The translations under genes and the position numbers were made by a program. This document shows positions 52,277 through 61,801 of a DNA stretch of 64,000 nucleotides, piece after piece. Below the pieces are notes generated by a model that searched no databases, was not told where the DNA came from, and worked only from the letters and a program-made list of their open reading frames with translations. This DNA comes from Vibrio sp. RE88 (GTDB taxonomy: Bacteria; Pseudomonadota; Gammaproteobacteria; Enterobacterales; Vibrionaceae), in contig NZ_VTYQ01000014.1 of NCBI RefSeq assembly GCF_013113835.1, positions 23,434-87,433 of the forward strand, written 5' to 3'. Positions within the stretch are counted from its first letter, which is position 1, and each line of letters begins with the position of its first letter.

Positions 52277-53002
52277 ATGGCAAATCTCAAAGCAGAGCAT
52301 TTAGCGAAAACTTACGGTAACCGTAAAGTGGTGACCGATGTTAGCTTGGAAGTCACTTCTGGGCAGATCGTCGGTTTACTTGGCCCTAACGGTGCAGGTA
52401 AAACTACGTCGTTTTACATGATTGTCGGCTTAGTCGCTCGCGATGAAGGCTCGATTACGATTGACGGGCAGGATATCAGCATCCTGCCGATGCATAGCCG
52501 CTCTCGTATGGGGATTGGCTATCTACCCCAGGAAGCGTCGATCTTCCGCAAGCTATCTGTAGAACACAACATTATGGCTGTTCTGGAGACTCGTGAAGAA
52601 CTGACTCGTGAACAGCGCCAAGATAAGTTGGAAGACTTATTGGAAGAATTCCACATTCAGCACATTCGCCACAGTGCAGGTATGGCACTATCAGGGGGTG
52701 AGCGTCGTCGTGTAGAGATCGCCCGAGCTTTGGCTGCCAATCCTCAATTTATCTTGCTGGATGAACCGTTCGCTGGTGTTGACCCGATTTCGGTCATTGA
52801 TATCAAAAAGATCATAGAACATCTGCGTGATCGTGGGCTGGGTGTTTTGATCACAGACCACAACGTACGTGAAACATTAGACGTATGTGAAAAAGCCTAC
52901 ATTGTGAGTCAAGGGCACTTGATCGCCGAAGGTACGCCAGAGCAAGTACTCAACAACGAACAAGTAAAACAAGTTTATCTCGGCGAACAATTCCGTCTAT
53001 GA
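52277..53002 (+). CDS. lptB: LPS export ABC transporter ATPase LptB
   Basis: LptB drives LPS extraction together with LptF and LptG, which are encoded at 10556-12733. The 241-residue ABC protein has Walker A GPNGAGKTT, Q-loop GYLPQEASIFRKL, signature LSGGERRRVEIARALA, Walker B FILLDEPFAGVDP and the switch His in ITDHNVRETL. Confidence 0.97.
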   Translation: MANLKAEHLAKTYGNRKVVTDVSLEVTSGQIVGLLGPNGAGKTTSFYMIVGLVARDEGSITIDGQDISILPMHSRSRMGIGYLPQEASIFRKLSVEHNIMAVLETREELTREQRQDKLEDLLEEFHIQHIRHSAGMALSGGERRRVEIARALAANPQFILLDEPFAGVDPISVIDIKKIIEHLRDRGLGVLITDHNVRETLDVCEKAYIVSQGHLIAEGTPEQVLNNEQVKQVYLGEQFRL

Positions 53003-53053
53003 TTAAAGTGAAGAACGGTAAGATTCTATAGCATCTAAGGCAAGTAATACTGA

Positions 53054-54514
53054 ATGAAACCCTCATTACAACTCAAGCTAGGACAGCAGTTAGCGATGAC
53101 CCCACAGCTTCAGCAAGCAATTCGCTTGTTGCAGTTGTCAACGTTAGATCTTCAACAGGAAATTCAGGAAGCCTTGGATTCTAACCCTCTGCTAGAAGTC
53201 GAAGAAGGCAGCGAAGAAACCTCAAATGTTGAAGAAAAAGCAGCGAGTGAGGAAAAAGAGCAGAACGCTGAAATCGCTGAGCCAGAAGTCAAAGACAGCT
53301 CAGAACTGATCGAGAAATCTGAAATCAGCAACGAACTTGAGATTGATACCACTTGGGAAGATGTCTACAGCGCCAACACAGGCAGTACGGGTATTGCGTT
53401 AGATGATGATGCGCCCGTCTACCAAGGTGAAACCACACAATCCCTAAATGACTACCTGACATGGCAGTTAGACCTGACTCCTTTTAGCGAAACAGATCGC
53501 ACCATCGCTATGGCCATCATTGATGCTGTAGACGACTATGGTTACCTGACCATTTCTACTGAAGATATTCTTGAAAGCTTTGATAATGAAGAAATAGAAC
53601 TCGAAGAAATCGAAGCCGTACGCAAGCGCGTTCAGCAATTTGACCCACTGGGTGTCGCATCAAATAACTTGCAAGACTGCTTGCTGCTCCAATTGGCCAC
53701 CTTCCCAGAAGATACGCCGTGGCTGAGAGAAGCCAAGTTAGTACTGACTGACTACATCGACCAACTGGGCAATCGCGACTATAAGCTGATCATCAAAGAA
53801 GCAAAGCTTAAAGAAGCAGAGCTCAAAGAAGCTCTCAAGCTCATTCAGCAGCTCGACCCTCGACCTGGAAGCCGAATTGCTGCAGAGCACGCAGAATATG
53901 TCATACCTGATGTTTCTGTATTCAAAGATCATGGTAAGTGGGTAGTCACTATCAACCCAGACTCAGTACCACGTCTTAAGGTCAATCAACAATACGCAGC
54001 GCTTGGCAAAGGCAACAGTTCAGATAGTCAATACATTCGCTCAAACTTGCAGGAAGCAAAATGGCTTATTAAGAGCCTAGAAAGTAGAAATGAGACGCTA
54101 CTCAAAGTTGCTAAGTGTATTGTTGAACATCAACGTGATTTCTTCGAGTATGGTGAAGAAGCGATGAAGCCGATGGTTCTCAATGACGTCGCCTTAGATG
54201 TCGATATGCACGAATCCACGATTTCACGCGTCACAACCCAAAAATACATGCATACCCCTCGTGGTATTTTCGAACTGAAGTATTTCTTCTCCAGCCATGT
54301 AAGTACCGACAATGGTGGAGAATGTTCATCAACTGCAATCCGAGCATTGATTAAAAAGCTCGTTGCTGCTGAAAACAGTGCTAAACCACTGAGTGACAGC
54401 AAAATTGCAGCTCTACTCGCTGACCAAGGGATTCAGGTCGCTAGACGAACAATAGCTAAGTACCGAGAATCACTAGGCATTGCCCCTTCGAGTCAGCGCA
54501 AACGCCTGCTTTAG
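53054..54514 (+). CDS. rpoN: RNA polymerase sigma-54 factor RpoN
   Basis: RpoN directs polymerase to -24/-12 promoters and needs an ATPase activator. The 486-residue protein has the Gln/Leu-rich region I (LQLKLGQQLAMTPQLQQAIRLLQLSTLDLQQEIQEAL). An acidic region II follows, then the core-binding domain, a helix-turn-helix (HESTISRVTTQKYMHTPRG) and the RpoN box ARRTIAKYRE near the C-terminus. In vibrios it controls flagella, quorum sensing and nitrogen genes. It follows lptB after 51 bases and precedes hpf. Confidence 0.97.
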   Translation: MKPSLQLKLGQQLAMTPQLQQAIRLLQLSTLDLQQEIQEALDSNPLLEVEEGSEETSNVEEKAASEEKEQNAEIAEPEVKDSSELIEKSEISNELEIDTTWEDVYSANTGSTGIALDDDAPVYQGETTQSLNDYLTWQLDLTPFSETDRTIAMAIIDAVDDYGYLTISTEDILESFDNEEIELEEIEAVRKRVQQFDPLGVASNNLQDCLLLQLATFPEDTPWLREAKLVLTDYIDQLGNRDYKLIIKEAKLKEAELKEALKLIQQLDPRPGSRIAAEHAEYVIPDVSVFKDHGKWVVTINPDSVPRLKVNQQYAALGKGNSSDSQYIRSNLQEAKWLIKSLESRNETLLKVAKCIVEHQRDFFEYGEEAMKPMVLNDVALDVDMHESTISRVTTQKYMHTPRGIFELKYFFSSHVSTDNGGECSSTAIRALIKKLVAAENSAKPLSDSKIAALLADQGIQVARRTIAKYRESLGIAPSSQRKRLL

Positions 54515-54539
54515 GCATCTAAACCGAGAAGGAAAGTCT

Positions 54540-54827
54540 ATGCAAATCAATATTAATGGCCACCACGTTGATCTCACCGATTCAATGCAAGACTACGTAA
54601 ACGAAAAGTTTCAAAAGCTTGAGCGTTTCTTTGACCACATAAATAACGTTCATGTTGTTTTAAAAGTTGAAAAACTCCGTCAAATCGCTGAAGCTACCCT
54701 TCACGTCAATCAGGGCGAAATCCATGCATCTGCCGACGAAGAAAGTATGTATGCCGCTATCGACTCTCTTGTTGATAAACTGGTCAGACAGCTCAACAAG
54801 CATAAAGAAAAACTAAACACGCACTAA
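54540..54827 (+). CDS. hpf: Ribosome hibernation promoting factor (short HPF)
   Basis: HPF binds the 30S decoding region and promotes 100S ribosome dimers in stationary phase. The 95-residue protein starts MQININGHHVDLTDSMQDYV and has the S30AE fold with VVLKVEKLRQIAEATLHVNQGEIHASADEESMYAAIDSLVDKL. GGAAAG precedes the ATG at 54540. It is short-form, lacking the long-HPF dimerisation domain. It follows rpoN, as in most gammaproteobacteria. Confidence 0.94.
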   Translation: MQININGHHVDLTDSMQDYVNEKFQKLERFFDHINNVHVVLKVEKLRQIAEATLHVNQGEIHASADEESMYAAIDSLVDKLVRQLNKHKEKLNTH

Positions 54828-54832
54828 ACATC

Positions 54833-55279
54833 ATGCAATTAAGCGAAATCCTTTCATTGGACTGCACCAAAAGTGCAGTCCAATGCACTAGCAAAAAACG
54901 CGCTCTGGAAATGATCAGTGAGATCGTCGCCGAGCAGACTGGTCAAAACTCCACTGAACTTTTTGAGTGTATGCTCAGCCGCGAAAAAATGGGCAGTACT
55001 GGCATCGGAAATGGAATAGCCATTCCCCATGCTCGTATGCAATCCAGCGACAAAGCCGTTGCCGTCCTCATACAATGTGAATCTCCTGTCGAGTTTGACT
55101 CGATAGATAATCGTCCTGTCGATCTCCTTTTTGCTCTTCTTGTGCCTGATGCGCAATGTAAAGAGCACCTTAAAACGCTTTCCAGCATGGCAGAACGACT
55201 AAACAACAAACAAGTCCTCAAACAACTACGTAAAGCGCAATCTGATGAGGAGCTTTACGACATCATGGTGAATCAGTAA
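54833..55279 (+). CDS. ptsN: PTS-Ntr enzyme IIA (EIIA-Ntr)
   Basis: PtsN is the phospho-acceptor of the nitrogen PTS and regulates potassium transport and other targets by its phosphorylation state. The 148-residue protein has the phosphorylatable His66 in GNGIAIPHARM. It starts five bases after hpf and its stop overlaps the rapZ ATG by one base. Confidence 0.95.
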   Translation: MQLSEILSLDCTKSAVQCTSKKRALEMISEIVAEQTGQNSTELFECMLSREKMGSTGIGNGIAIPHARMQSSDKAVAVLIQCESPVEFDSIDNRPVDLLFALLVPDAQCKEHLKTLSSMAERLNNKQVLKQLRKAQSDEELYDIMVNQ

Positions 55280-56142
55280 TGCGCCTTATCGTCGTCAGTG
55301 GTCAATCAGGTGCAGGCAAAAGCGTCGCACTACGCGTGCTTGAAGACCTTGGCTACTACTGCGTCGATAATCTTCCGGTGGATTTACTCGATAACTTCGT
55401 CAAATCGGTCAAATCAAGTAAGCAAAATGTGGCGGTCAGTATTGATATCCGCAATCTGCCTACCGAACCGAATCTCGTGACCGATGTCCTGACGAAGCTA
55501 AAGAAATCTTCCGACGTTAGTGTTCTGTTTCTGGACGCCAAGAAAGACACATTACTCAAACGCTACAGCGAAACGAGGCGCATACACCCTCTTTCACTCA
55601 GTCTCGAAAACACCTCTCTTGAACAAGCCATTGAAAAAGAACGCTGTATTCTTTCTCCGTTGAAAGAGCACGCTGATCTGATCATCGATAGCAGCAACCA
55701 ATCACTGCATGACTTAAGTGAGACCGTTCGCATGCGTGTTGAAGGTCGAGAGCGCAAGGACTTAGTGATGGTGTTTCAGTCGTTTGGCTTTAAGTATGGC
55801 CTGCCAAGTGACGCTGACTATGTGTTTGATGTACGCTTCCTGCCGAATCCACATTGGGAACCCGCATTACGCCCAATGACAGGGCTCGATACACCGATCA
55901 AATCTTTTCTGGAAAGCCATCAAGATGTATTGGATCTTAAACAGCAGATCCAGAAATTCATCGAAAACTGGCTACCATTACTAGAAAAAAACAACCGCAG
56001 CTACCTAACGGTCGCAATAGGTTGTACTGGCGGCAAGCACCGTTCAGTTTATCTTACCCAACAAATTGGCGACTACTTCGCTCAAATGGGCCATCAGGTT
56101 CAGATTCGCCACGCGACACTCGAGAAAAAACATAAGGAATAA
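55279..56142 (+). CDS. rapZ: RNase adapter protein RapZ
   Basis: RapZ binds the small RNA GlmZ and guides RNase E to it, controlling glucosamine-6-phosphate synthase, and senses GlcN6P. The 287-residue protein has an N-terminal Walker A (GQSGAGKS, residues 8-15) and a C-terminal RNA-binding domain with LPNPHWEPALRPMTGLD, CTGGKHRSVYLTQQIGDYF and a basic tail LEKKHKE. It overlaps ptsN by one base and precedes npr by three. Confidence 0.95.
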   Translation: MRLIVVSGQSGAGKSVALRVLEDLGYYCVDNLPVDLLDNFVKSVKSSKQNVAVSIDIRNLPTEPNLVTDVLTKLKKSSDVSVLFLDAKKDTLLKRYSETRRIHPLSLSLENTSLEQAIEKERCILSPLKEHADLIIDSSNQSLHDLSETVRMRVEGRERKDLVMVFQSFGFKYGLPSDADYVFDVRFLPNPHWEPALRPMTGLDTPIKSFLESHQDVLDLKQQIQKFIENWLPLLEKNNRSYLTVAIGCTGGKHRSVYLTQQIGDYFAQMGHQVQIRHATLEKKHKE

Positions 56143-56145
56143 CGT

Positions 56146-56424
56146 ATGCAGCAACAGAGTCGAACCGTCCTCATCCAAAACCGATTGGGCCTTCATGCTC
56201 GTGCTGCCGTTAAACTTGTCGAACTCGCTCAGTCTTTTGATGCGATTCTCACTATCCAAAACCATGAAGGTAAAGAAGCGACCGCAGACAGTGTCATGGG
56301 ACTACTCATGCTTGAGTCTGCTCAGGGGGAGCATGTCACTATTAGTGCTGAGGGTAGTGATGCGAGCCCAGCTCTGGAAGCCGTCTGTCACCTCATTGAA
56401 GATAAATTCGAAGAGGCGGACTAA
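56146..56424 (+). CDS. npr: PTS-Ntr phosphocarrier NPr
   Basis: NPr (PtsO) passes phosphate from EI-Ntr to PtsN. The 92-residue HPr-like protein has the active His17 in NRLGLHARAAVKLVEL and the Ser region DSVMGLLMLESAQGEHVTI. It closes the rpoN-hpf-ptsN-rapZ-npr string. Confidence 0.94.
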   Translation: MQQQSRTVLIQNRLGLHARAAVKLVELAQSFDAILTIQNHEGKEATADSVMGLLMLESAQGEHVTISAEGSDASPALEAVCHLIEDKFEEAD

Positions 56425-56535
56425 TTTTTCCTCCCATATAAGAAAAATCATTACCTTCATATTAACTTATTAAATAAACACTAAAATTAAGTTACTATTC
56501 AACGCATTGTAAGTATTTAGAGTCAGGAGGAAGAA

Positions 56536-57891
56536 ATGGCAGAGCAAATTGAATTCGACCAAGCTCACCAAGCCCTCCAAGAAGTGACCGAGGCTCTAGA
56601 AAGTGGCCGCTTTGTCCATGTCCGTCGCCAATTACAGGACATGGAGCCAGAAGACATTGCCCATCTGTTAGAAGCCTCACCACGAAAGAGCCGTGAAGTC
56701 CTTTGGCAACTCACCGACCCGGAAGATTACGGTGAGATCCTCGACGAGCTGAATGAAGACGTCAAAGATGCTCTGGTTTCTAAAATGGAACCCGAGATGC
56801 TGGCCGAAGCTACAGAAGGTATGGACACCGATGACGTTGCTTACGTCTTACGTAGTCTGCCAGATGATGTCTCACGTGAAGTTCTGTCCCAAATGGACAC
56901 CGCCGATCGCTTGCGAGTGGAGACCGCGCTTTCTTACCCCGAGGATACCGCTGGCGGACTGATGAACACCGACGTAATCACCATTCGTGGTGATGTCGAT
57001 GTCGATGTCGTCTTGCGTTATTTGCGTATGAAAGGTGAGCTTCCTGAAGCTACCGACGCACTGTATGTGATAGATGAAAACAGCCAGCTGATTGGCCAGT
57101 TACCGATCACGACCCTAATTACCACCCAACCTGATATCAAAGTTACTGAAGTGATGGAAGATGCAGATGAAGCCATCGAAGTCACTATGAGCGACTCCGA
57201 TATTGCTAGTCTGTTTGAACGTCGTAACTGGGTATCCGCTCCCGTAATCGACGAGAATCAACACCTCGTAGGCCGCATTACCATTGATGACGTGGTGGAT
57301 GTAATTCGTGAAGATGCCGAACACTCCATGATGAGTATGGCGGGCATGGACGATGATGAAGATACCTTCGCGCCAGTGGTTAAATCGGCCCGTAAGCGCA
57401 GTATCTGGTTAGGTGCGAACGTATTGGCAGCACTTGCTGCGGCATCGGTCTCAAACATGTTTGAAGCCACCTTAGATCAAATGGCAGCGATTGCTGTCTT
57501 GATGACTATCGTTCCATCCATGGGCGGAGTTGCGGGTAACCAAACCGTCGCTCTGGTCATCCGAGGCCTCGCATTGGGTCATATCGGTGATGCCAACAAA
57601 CGTGAACTGCTAATGAAAGAAGCAGCAATCGGCCTGTTGAACGGTATCATGTGGGCACTGATCATTGGTGGTATCGTCATAGCCTGGAAAGGTAACTGGA
57701 TGCTCGGCGGCATTATTTCCGCAGCCATGTTAACCAACCTTTTGGTCGCTGGAATTGCAGGGGTAACTATCCCGATCTTATTGAAGAAAATGAACATCGA
57801 CCCCGCGCTAGCCGGAGGGATGGCATTAACCACCGTCACTGATGTGATTGGCCTATCAGTGTTCCTTGGTCTTGCTACCATCATGATCTGA
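56536..57891 (+). CDS. mgtE: Magnesium transporter MgtE
   Basis: MgtE is a homodimeric Mg2+ channel gated by cytosolic magnesium. The 451-residue protein has an acidic N-terminal helical superfamily domain and two CBS domains (about 135-255). Five C-terminal membrane helices carry PSMGGVAGNQTVALVIRGLALG and NIDPALAGGMALTTVTDVIGL, the pore signature with its key Asp. AGGAGG precedes the ATG. It lies 111 bases after npr and is convergent with metH. Confidence 0.95.
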   Translation: MAEQIEFDQAHQALQEVTEALESGRFVHVRRQLQDMEPEDIAHLLEASPRKSREVLWQLTDPEDYGEILDELNEDVKDALVSKMEPEMLAEATEGMDTDDVAYVLRSLPDDVSREVLSQMDTADRLRVETALSYPEDTAGGLMNTDVITIRGDVDVDVVLRYLRMKGELPEATDALYVIDENSQLIGQLPITTLITTQPDIKVTEVMEDADEAIEVTMSDSDIASLFERRNWVSAPVIDENQHLVGRITIDDVVDVIREDAEHSMMSMAGMDDDEDTFAPVVKSARKRSIWLGANVLAALAAASVSNMFEATLDQMAAIAVLMTIVPSMGGVAGNQTVALVIRGLALGHIGDANKRELLMKEAAIGLLNGIMWALIIGGIVIAWKGNWMLGGIISAAMLTNLLVAGIAGVTIPILLKKMNIDPALAGGMALTTVTDVIGLSVFLGLATIMI

Positions 57892-57904
57892 CAGATAATC
57901 ATCA

Positions 57905-57937
57905 ATAAAAAAGCACAGCTTTTGCTGTGCTTTTTTG
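57905..57937. terminator. Bidirectional terminator between mgtE and metH
   Basis: AAGCACAGC / GCTGTGCTT with a TTTT loop is flanked by an A-run and a T-run between the two convergent stops. Confidence 0.92.
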
Positions 57938-57954
57938 ATCCAACTTGCAGAGAA

Positions 57955-60900
57955 TTAGTTAATGTTTGGCCCTAACCACTTTTCAGCTTCTAACATATCC
58001 CAACCTTTACGATCAGCGTAACTTTCGACCTGATCCTGCTGGATCTGCGCGATCGCAAAGTAGCGCGAATCTGGGTGAGAGAAATACCATCCTGATACAG
58101 ACGCTCCTGGCCACATTGCATAGCTGCTGGTCAAAGACATCTCAATCGTCTCTTCCACTTTGAGCAACTCCCAAAGTGGGCCTTTCTCAGTATGCTCTGG
58201 ACAGGCTGGATAACCTGGAGCTGGGCGAATACCTTGATACTTTTCACGAATCAGATCATCGTTAGAGAGATCTTCATCCGCCGAATAGCCCCAAATTTCC
58301 TTACGCACTTTTTCATGCAGGTATTCAGCAAAAGCCTCAGCCAATCGATCCGCCACAGCTTGAATCATAATCGCGTTGTAATCATCTCCCGCTGCTTTGT
58401 ATTCATCAGCGAGTTCACGTTCTCCAATACCACCGGTTACCGCAAATGCGCCAATCCAGTCCTTCTTACCTGACGATTTTGGTGCGATGTAATCAGAGAG
58501 ACAGTAATTGTAGCCTTTAGGCTTCTCAGTCTGCTGACGCAGGTTATGCAATACTTTAGCCACTTCAGTACGCGATTCATCGGTGTACACTTCGATATCA
58601 TCTCCAACACTTGCTGCTGGGAATAGCGCACACATGCCACGTGCTTTAAGCAAACCTTCTCGCTCGACCCTATCAAGCAACTCATTTGCATCAGCAAACA
58701 GTCTCTTTGCTTCTTCTCCGACTTCTTCGTGCTCAAGAATCGCAGGGTACTTACCAACTAAAGACCAAGTCATAAAAAATGGAGTCCAGTCGATATATTC
58801 ACGTAATGTTGCTACATCAAAGTCATCGAAAACATGCACACCCGGTTTAGCTGGCTCTGGTGGGGTATAAGCTTCCCAATCAATCGCGACCTTATTTGCC
58901 CGAGCTTGTTCTAAGGTGACAGGTTTCGTGCGCGGTTTCTTGCGATTATGCTGGTCACGTACACGTACGTAATCGGCATCAAGTTTTTCAACGAATGCAG
59001 GACGACGCTCGTCAGACAGCAATGAAGTACACACCCCAACGGCTCTTGAAGCATTGTTGACGTAAACCACTGGGTGCTTGTAGTTTTGCTCAATCTTAAC
59101 CGCAGTGTGTGCTTTCGACGTTGTCGCGCCACCGATCAGTAATGGCAGATCGAAATCAAGACGCTCCATCTCTTTCGCCACATGCACCATTTCATCCAAC
59201 GATGGGGTAATTAAGCCGGAAAGCCCGATGATATCGACGTTCTCTTCTTTCGCGACTTTAAGGATCTGCTCACATGGCACCATCACGCCAAGGTCAATGA
59301 TCTCGTAGTTATTACATTGAAGTACAACACCAACGATATTCTTACCAATATCGTGAACATCCCCTTTCACTGTTGCCAGTAGTATCTTACCGTTTGAAGA
59401 ACCCGCTTGTTTTTCCTTGTTAATGAACGGCTCTAAATGCGCTACGGCCTGCTTCATTACACGTGCCGACTTAACCACCTGAGGAAGGAACATCTTACCT
59501 TCACCAAACAAGTCACCGACCACGTTCATACCATCCATTAGCGGCCCTTCAATCACCTCCAATGGTTTACTGGCGTTAACACGTGCCTCTTCGGTATCTT
59601 CAACGATAAACTCGGTGATCCCCTTAACTAATGCATGCTCTAATCGCTTCTCTACTGACCAAGTACGCCATTCTAGCGCAGAGGCATCTTCTTCCTTACC
59701 GACACCTTTACCTGCGTACTCAGCCGCAATATCAAGCAAGCGCTCAGTACTATCATCACGACGGTTTAGTACCACATCTTCTACGGCTTCACGCAATTTA
59801 TCAGGGACGTTGTCGTAAATCTCCAACTGACCTGCATTCACGATCCCCATATCCATACCATTTTTGAAACAGTGATAAAGGAATACTGCGTGAATCGCTT
59901 CACGTACGTAGTTATTGCCACGGAACGAGAACGAAACGTTCGACACTCCGCCAGAGATCATCGCGTGCGGCAAATCTCGTTTAATGTCAGCAACTGCTCC
60001 GATAAAATCGACCGCATAATTGTTGTGCTCTTCAATACCTGTCGCCACTGCAAAGATATTTGGGTCAAAGATAATGTCTTCTGGTGGGAAGCCGACTTCA
60101 TCAACCAGAATACGGTAGGCGTTAGTACAGATTTCAAGCTTACGTTCTCGTGTTTCCGCCTGCCCTATTTCATCAAAAGCCATTACGATGACAGCAGCAC
60201 CATAGCGGCGAATTAGCTTAGCCTGCTCAACAAACTTCTCTTTGCCTTCTTTGAGCGAGATAGAGTTAACAATGCCTTTACCCTGAATGCATTTTAGCCC
60301 GGCTTCAATGACTTCCCACTTGGAAGAGTCAACCATGATAGGCACTTTAGAAATTTCTGGCTCAGACGCACACAGATTGAGGAAGCGCACCATGCATGCT
60401 TCGGCGTCCAACATGCCCTCATCCATATTGATATCGATGATCTGAGCGCCATTTTCCACCTGCTGGCGAGCAACTTCTAACGCTTCATCGTAAAGCTCTT
60501 CTTTAATCAATCGCTTGAAGCGAGCAGAGCCAGTCACGTTAGTTCGCTCACCAACGTTGACGAACAAGGTGTCTTTTTCAATAGCTAGCGGTTCAAGACC
60601 AGACAAGCGACACGCCACATGTAAGTCTGGTAGTTGGCGAGGAGTCACGCCTTCAACGGCCTCTGCCATCTGGCGAATATGCTCTGGTGTGGTACCACAA
60701 CACCCACCGATTAGGTTCAGAAAGCCACTTTCCGCCCATTCTTTAACGTGCGTAGCCATATCTTCAGGAGAAAGGTCATATTCACCAAATGCATTCGGTA
60801 AGCCCGCATTCGGGTGCGCTGATACAAAGCTTTCCGAAATACGTGACATTTCTTCAACGTATGGACGGAGCTCGTCCGGGCCTAAAGCACAGTTCAAACC

Positions 60901-61632
60901 AAATGACAGCGGCTGAACGTGACGCAAAGAATTGTAAAACGCTTCCGTGGTTTGGCCGGAAAGCGTTCGTCCTGAAGCATCAGTGATCGTTCCCGAAATC
61001 ATGATCGGTAATTTAACACCCATCTCTTCGAAAACACTGTCGACAGCAAAGGCACAAGCCTTCGCATTCAAGGTATCAAAAATCGTTTCAATTAGAATGA
61101 GGTCTGAGCCACCTTTAATTAAGGCGCGCGTCGATTCGGAATACGCAGCAACCAACTCATCAAACGTGACATTACGATAGCCGGGATCATTCACATCAGG
61201 CGAAATCGAACAAGTACGGTTAGTTGGACCGAGCACACCCGCCACATAGCGTGGTTTATCTGGTGTTTTTGCCGTCCACTCATCTGCCACTTCGCGAGCG
61301 AGCCTAGCGGCTTCACAGTTGATTTCTTCGCTCAAGCTTTCCATATCGTAGTCAGCCATTGCGATGGTCGTTGCGTTAAACGTGTTGGTCTCAAGAATAT
61401 CCGCGCCAGCTTCTAAATACTCAGCATGAATATCTTTAATCAATTTGGGCTGTGTCAGAACCAGAAGGTCATTATTGCCTTTAAGGTCACAATGCCAATC
61501 GGCGAAACGTTCACCTCGATAGTCGGGTTCTTCCAGTTTATAGCCCTGGATCATAGTCCCCATACCGCCATCTATCAGTAAGATGCGTTTTCTTAGTTGA
61601 GCTTCTATCTGTTGCCTTACATTACTTCCCAC
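57955..61632 (-). CDS. metH: Cobalamin-dependent methionine synthase MetH
   Basis: MetH moves a methyl group from methyl-tetrahydrofolate through cobalamin to homocysteine. The 1225-residue protein (E. coli 1227) has all four modules in order. The homocysteine domain has zinc ligands in GLNCALGP and GGCCGTTPEH, the pterin domain NVGERTNVTGS, the B12 domain the lower axial His in GDVHDIGKNIV (about 757), and the AdoMet reactivation domain RPAPGYPACPEHTEK. MetJ boxes lie 51-74 bases ahead of its start. Confidence 0.98.
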   Translation of the reverse strand: MGSNVRQQIEAQLRKRILLIDGGMGTMIQGYKLEEPDYRGERFADWHCDLKGNNDLLVLTQPKLIKDIHAEYLEAGADILETNTFNATTIAMADYDMESLSEEINCEAARLAREVADEWTAKTPDKPRYVAGVLGPTNRTCSISPDVNDPGYRNVTFDELVAAYSESTRALIKGGSDLILIETIFDTLNAKACAFAVDSVFEEMGVKLPIMISGTITDASGRTLSGQTTEAFYNSLRHVQPLSFGLNCALGPDELRPYVEEMSRISESFVSAHPNAGLPNAFGEYDLSPEDMATHVKEWAESGFLNLIGGCCGTTPEHIRQMAEAVEGVTPRQLPDLHVACRLSGLEPLAIEKDTLFVNVGERTNVTGSARFKRLIKEELYDEALEVARQQVENGAQIIDINMDEGMLDAEACMVRFLNLCASEPEISKVPIMVDSSKWEVIEAGLKCIQGKGIVNSISLKEGKEKFVEQAKLIRRYGAAVIVMAFDEIGQAETRERKLEICTNAYRILVDEVGFPPEDIIFDPNIFAVATGIEEHNNYAVDFIGAVADIKRDLPHAMISGGVSNVSFSFRGNNYVREAIHAVFLYHCFKNGMDMGIVNAGQLEIYDNVPDKLREAVEDVVLNRRDDSTERLLDIAAEYAGKGVGKEEDASALEWRTWSVEKRLEHALVKGITEFIVEDTEEARVNASKPLEVIEGPLMDGMNVVGDLFGEGKMFLPQVVKSARVMKQAVAHLEPFINKEKQAGSSNGKILLATVKGDVHDIGKNIVGVVLQCNNYEIIDLGVMVPCEQILKVAKEENVDIIGLSGLITPSLDEMVHVAKEMERLDFDLPLLIGGATTSKAHTAVKIEQNYKHPVVYVNNASRAVGVCTSLLSDERRPAFVEKLDADYVRVRDQHNRKKPRTKPVTLEQARANKVAIDWEAYTPPEPAKPGVHVFDDFDVATLREYIDWTPFFMTWSLVGKYPAILEHEEVGEEAKRLFADANELLDRVEREGLLKARGMCALFPAASVGDDIEVYTDESRTEVAKVLHNLRQQTEKPKGYNYCLSDYIAPKSSGKKDWIGAFAVTGGIGERELADEYKAAGDDYNAIMIQAVADRLAEAFAEYLHEKVRKEIWGYSADEDLSNDDLIREKYQGIRPAPGYPACPEHTEKGPLWELLKVEETIEMSLTSSYAMWPGASVSGWYFSHPDSRYFAIAQIQQDQVESYADRKGWDMLEAEKWLGPNIN

Positions 61633-61682
61633 AGTACAGCCTCATTCCTTTAGTTATCGTTCCATCCTATCACACATTAAAA

Positions 61683-61706
61683 AGGAGTCTAGACGTCTAA
61701 ATGACT
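61683..61706. promoter_or_regulatory. MetJ operator (three tandem met boxes) between metH and the antiporter gene
   Basis: Three adjoining 8-mers lie in register: AGGAGTCT (6 of 8), AGACGTCT (8 of 8) and AAATGACT (5 of 8 against AGACGTCT). Tandem 8-base boxes are how the MetJ repressor binds with S-adenosylmethionine. The position, 51-74 bases upstream of the metH ATG, fits repression of metH; the divergent antiporter start is about 95 bases away. Confidence 0.7.
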
Positions 61707-61801
61707 AAATTAATCACCTCTGCATGACAAAAAAGTGTTTGCTATTTAATCACGTCAGGAACAAAATTCTCATTCATAATTTGTTACATGCTGAGAATCC
61801 A

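Noticed and set aside
61633..61801. Cobalamin riboswitch upstream of metH
   Set aside because: The space between metH and the divergent gene is too short for a B12 riboswitch and no B12-box-like sequence is visible; MetJ boxes explain the regulation better.
61724..61801. Extended N-terminus of the CPA1 antiporter from the ATG at 61724
   Set aside because: The extra 26 residues are not hydrophobic or conserved in the family pattern I know, and the first membrane helix begins right after the ATG at 61802.
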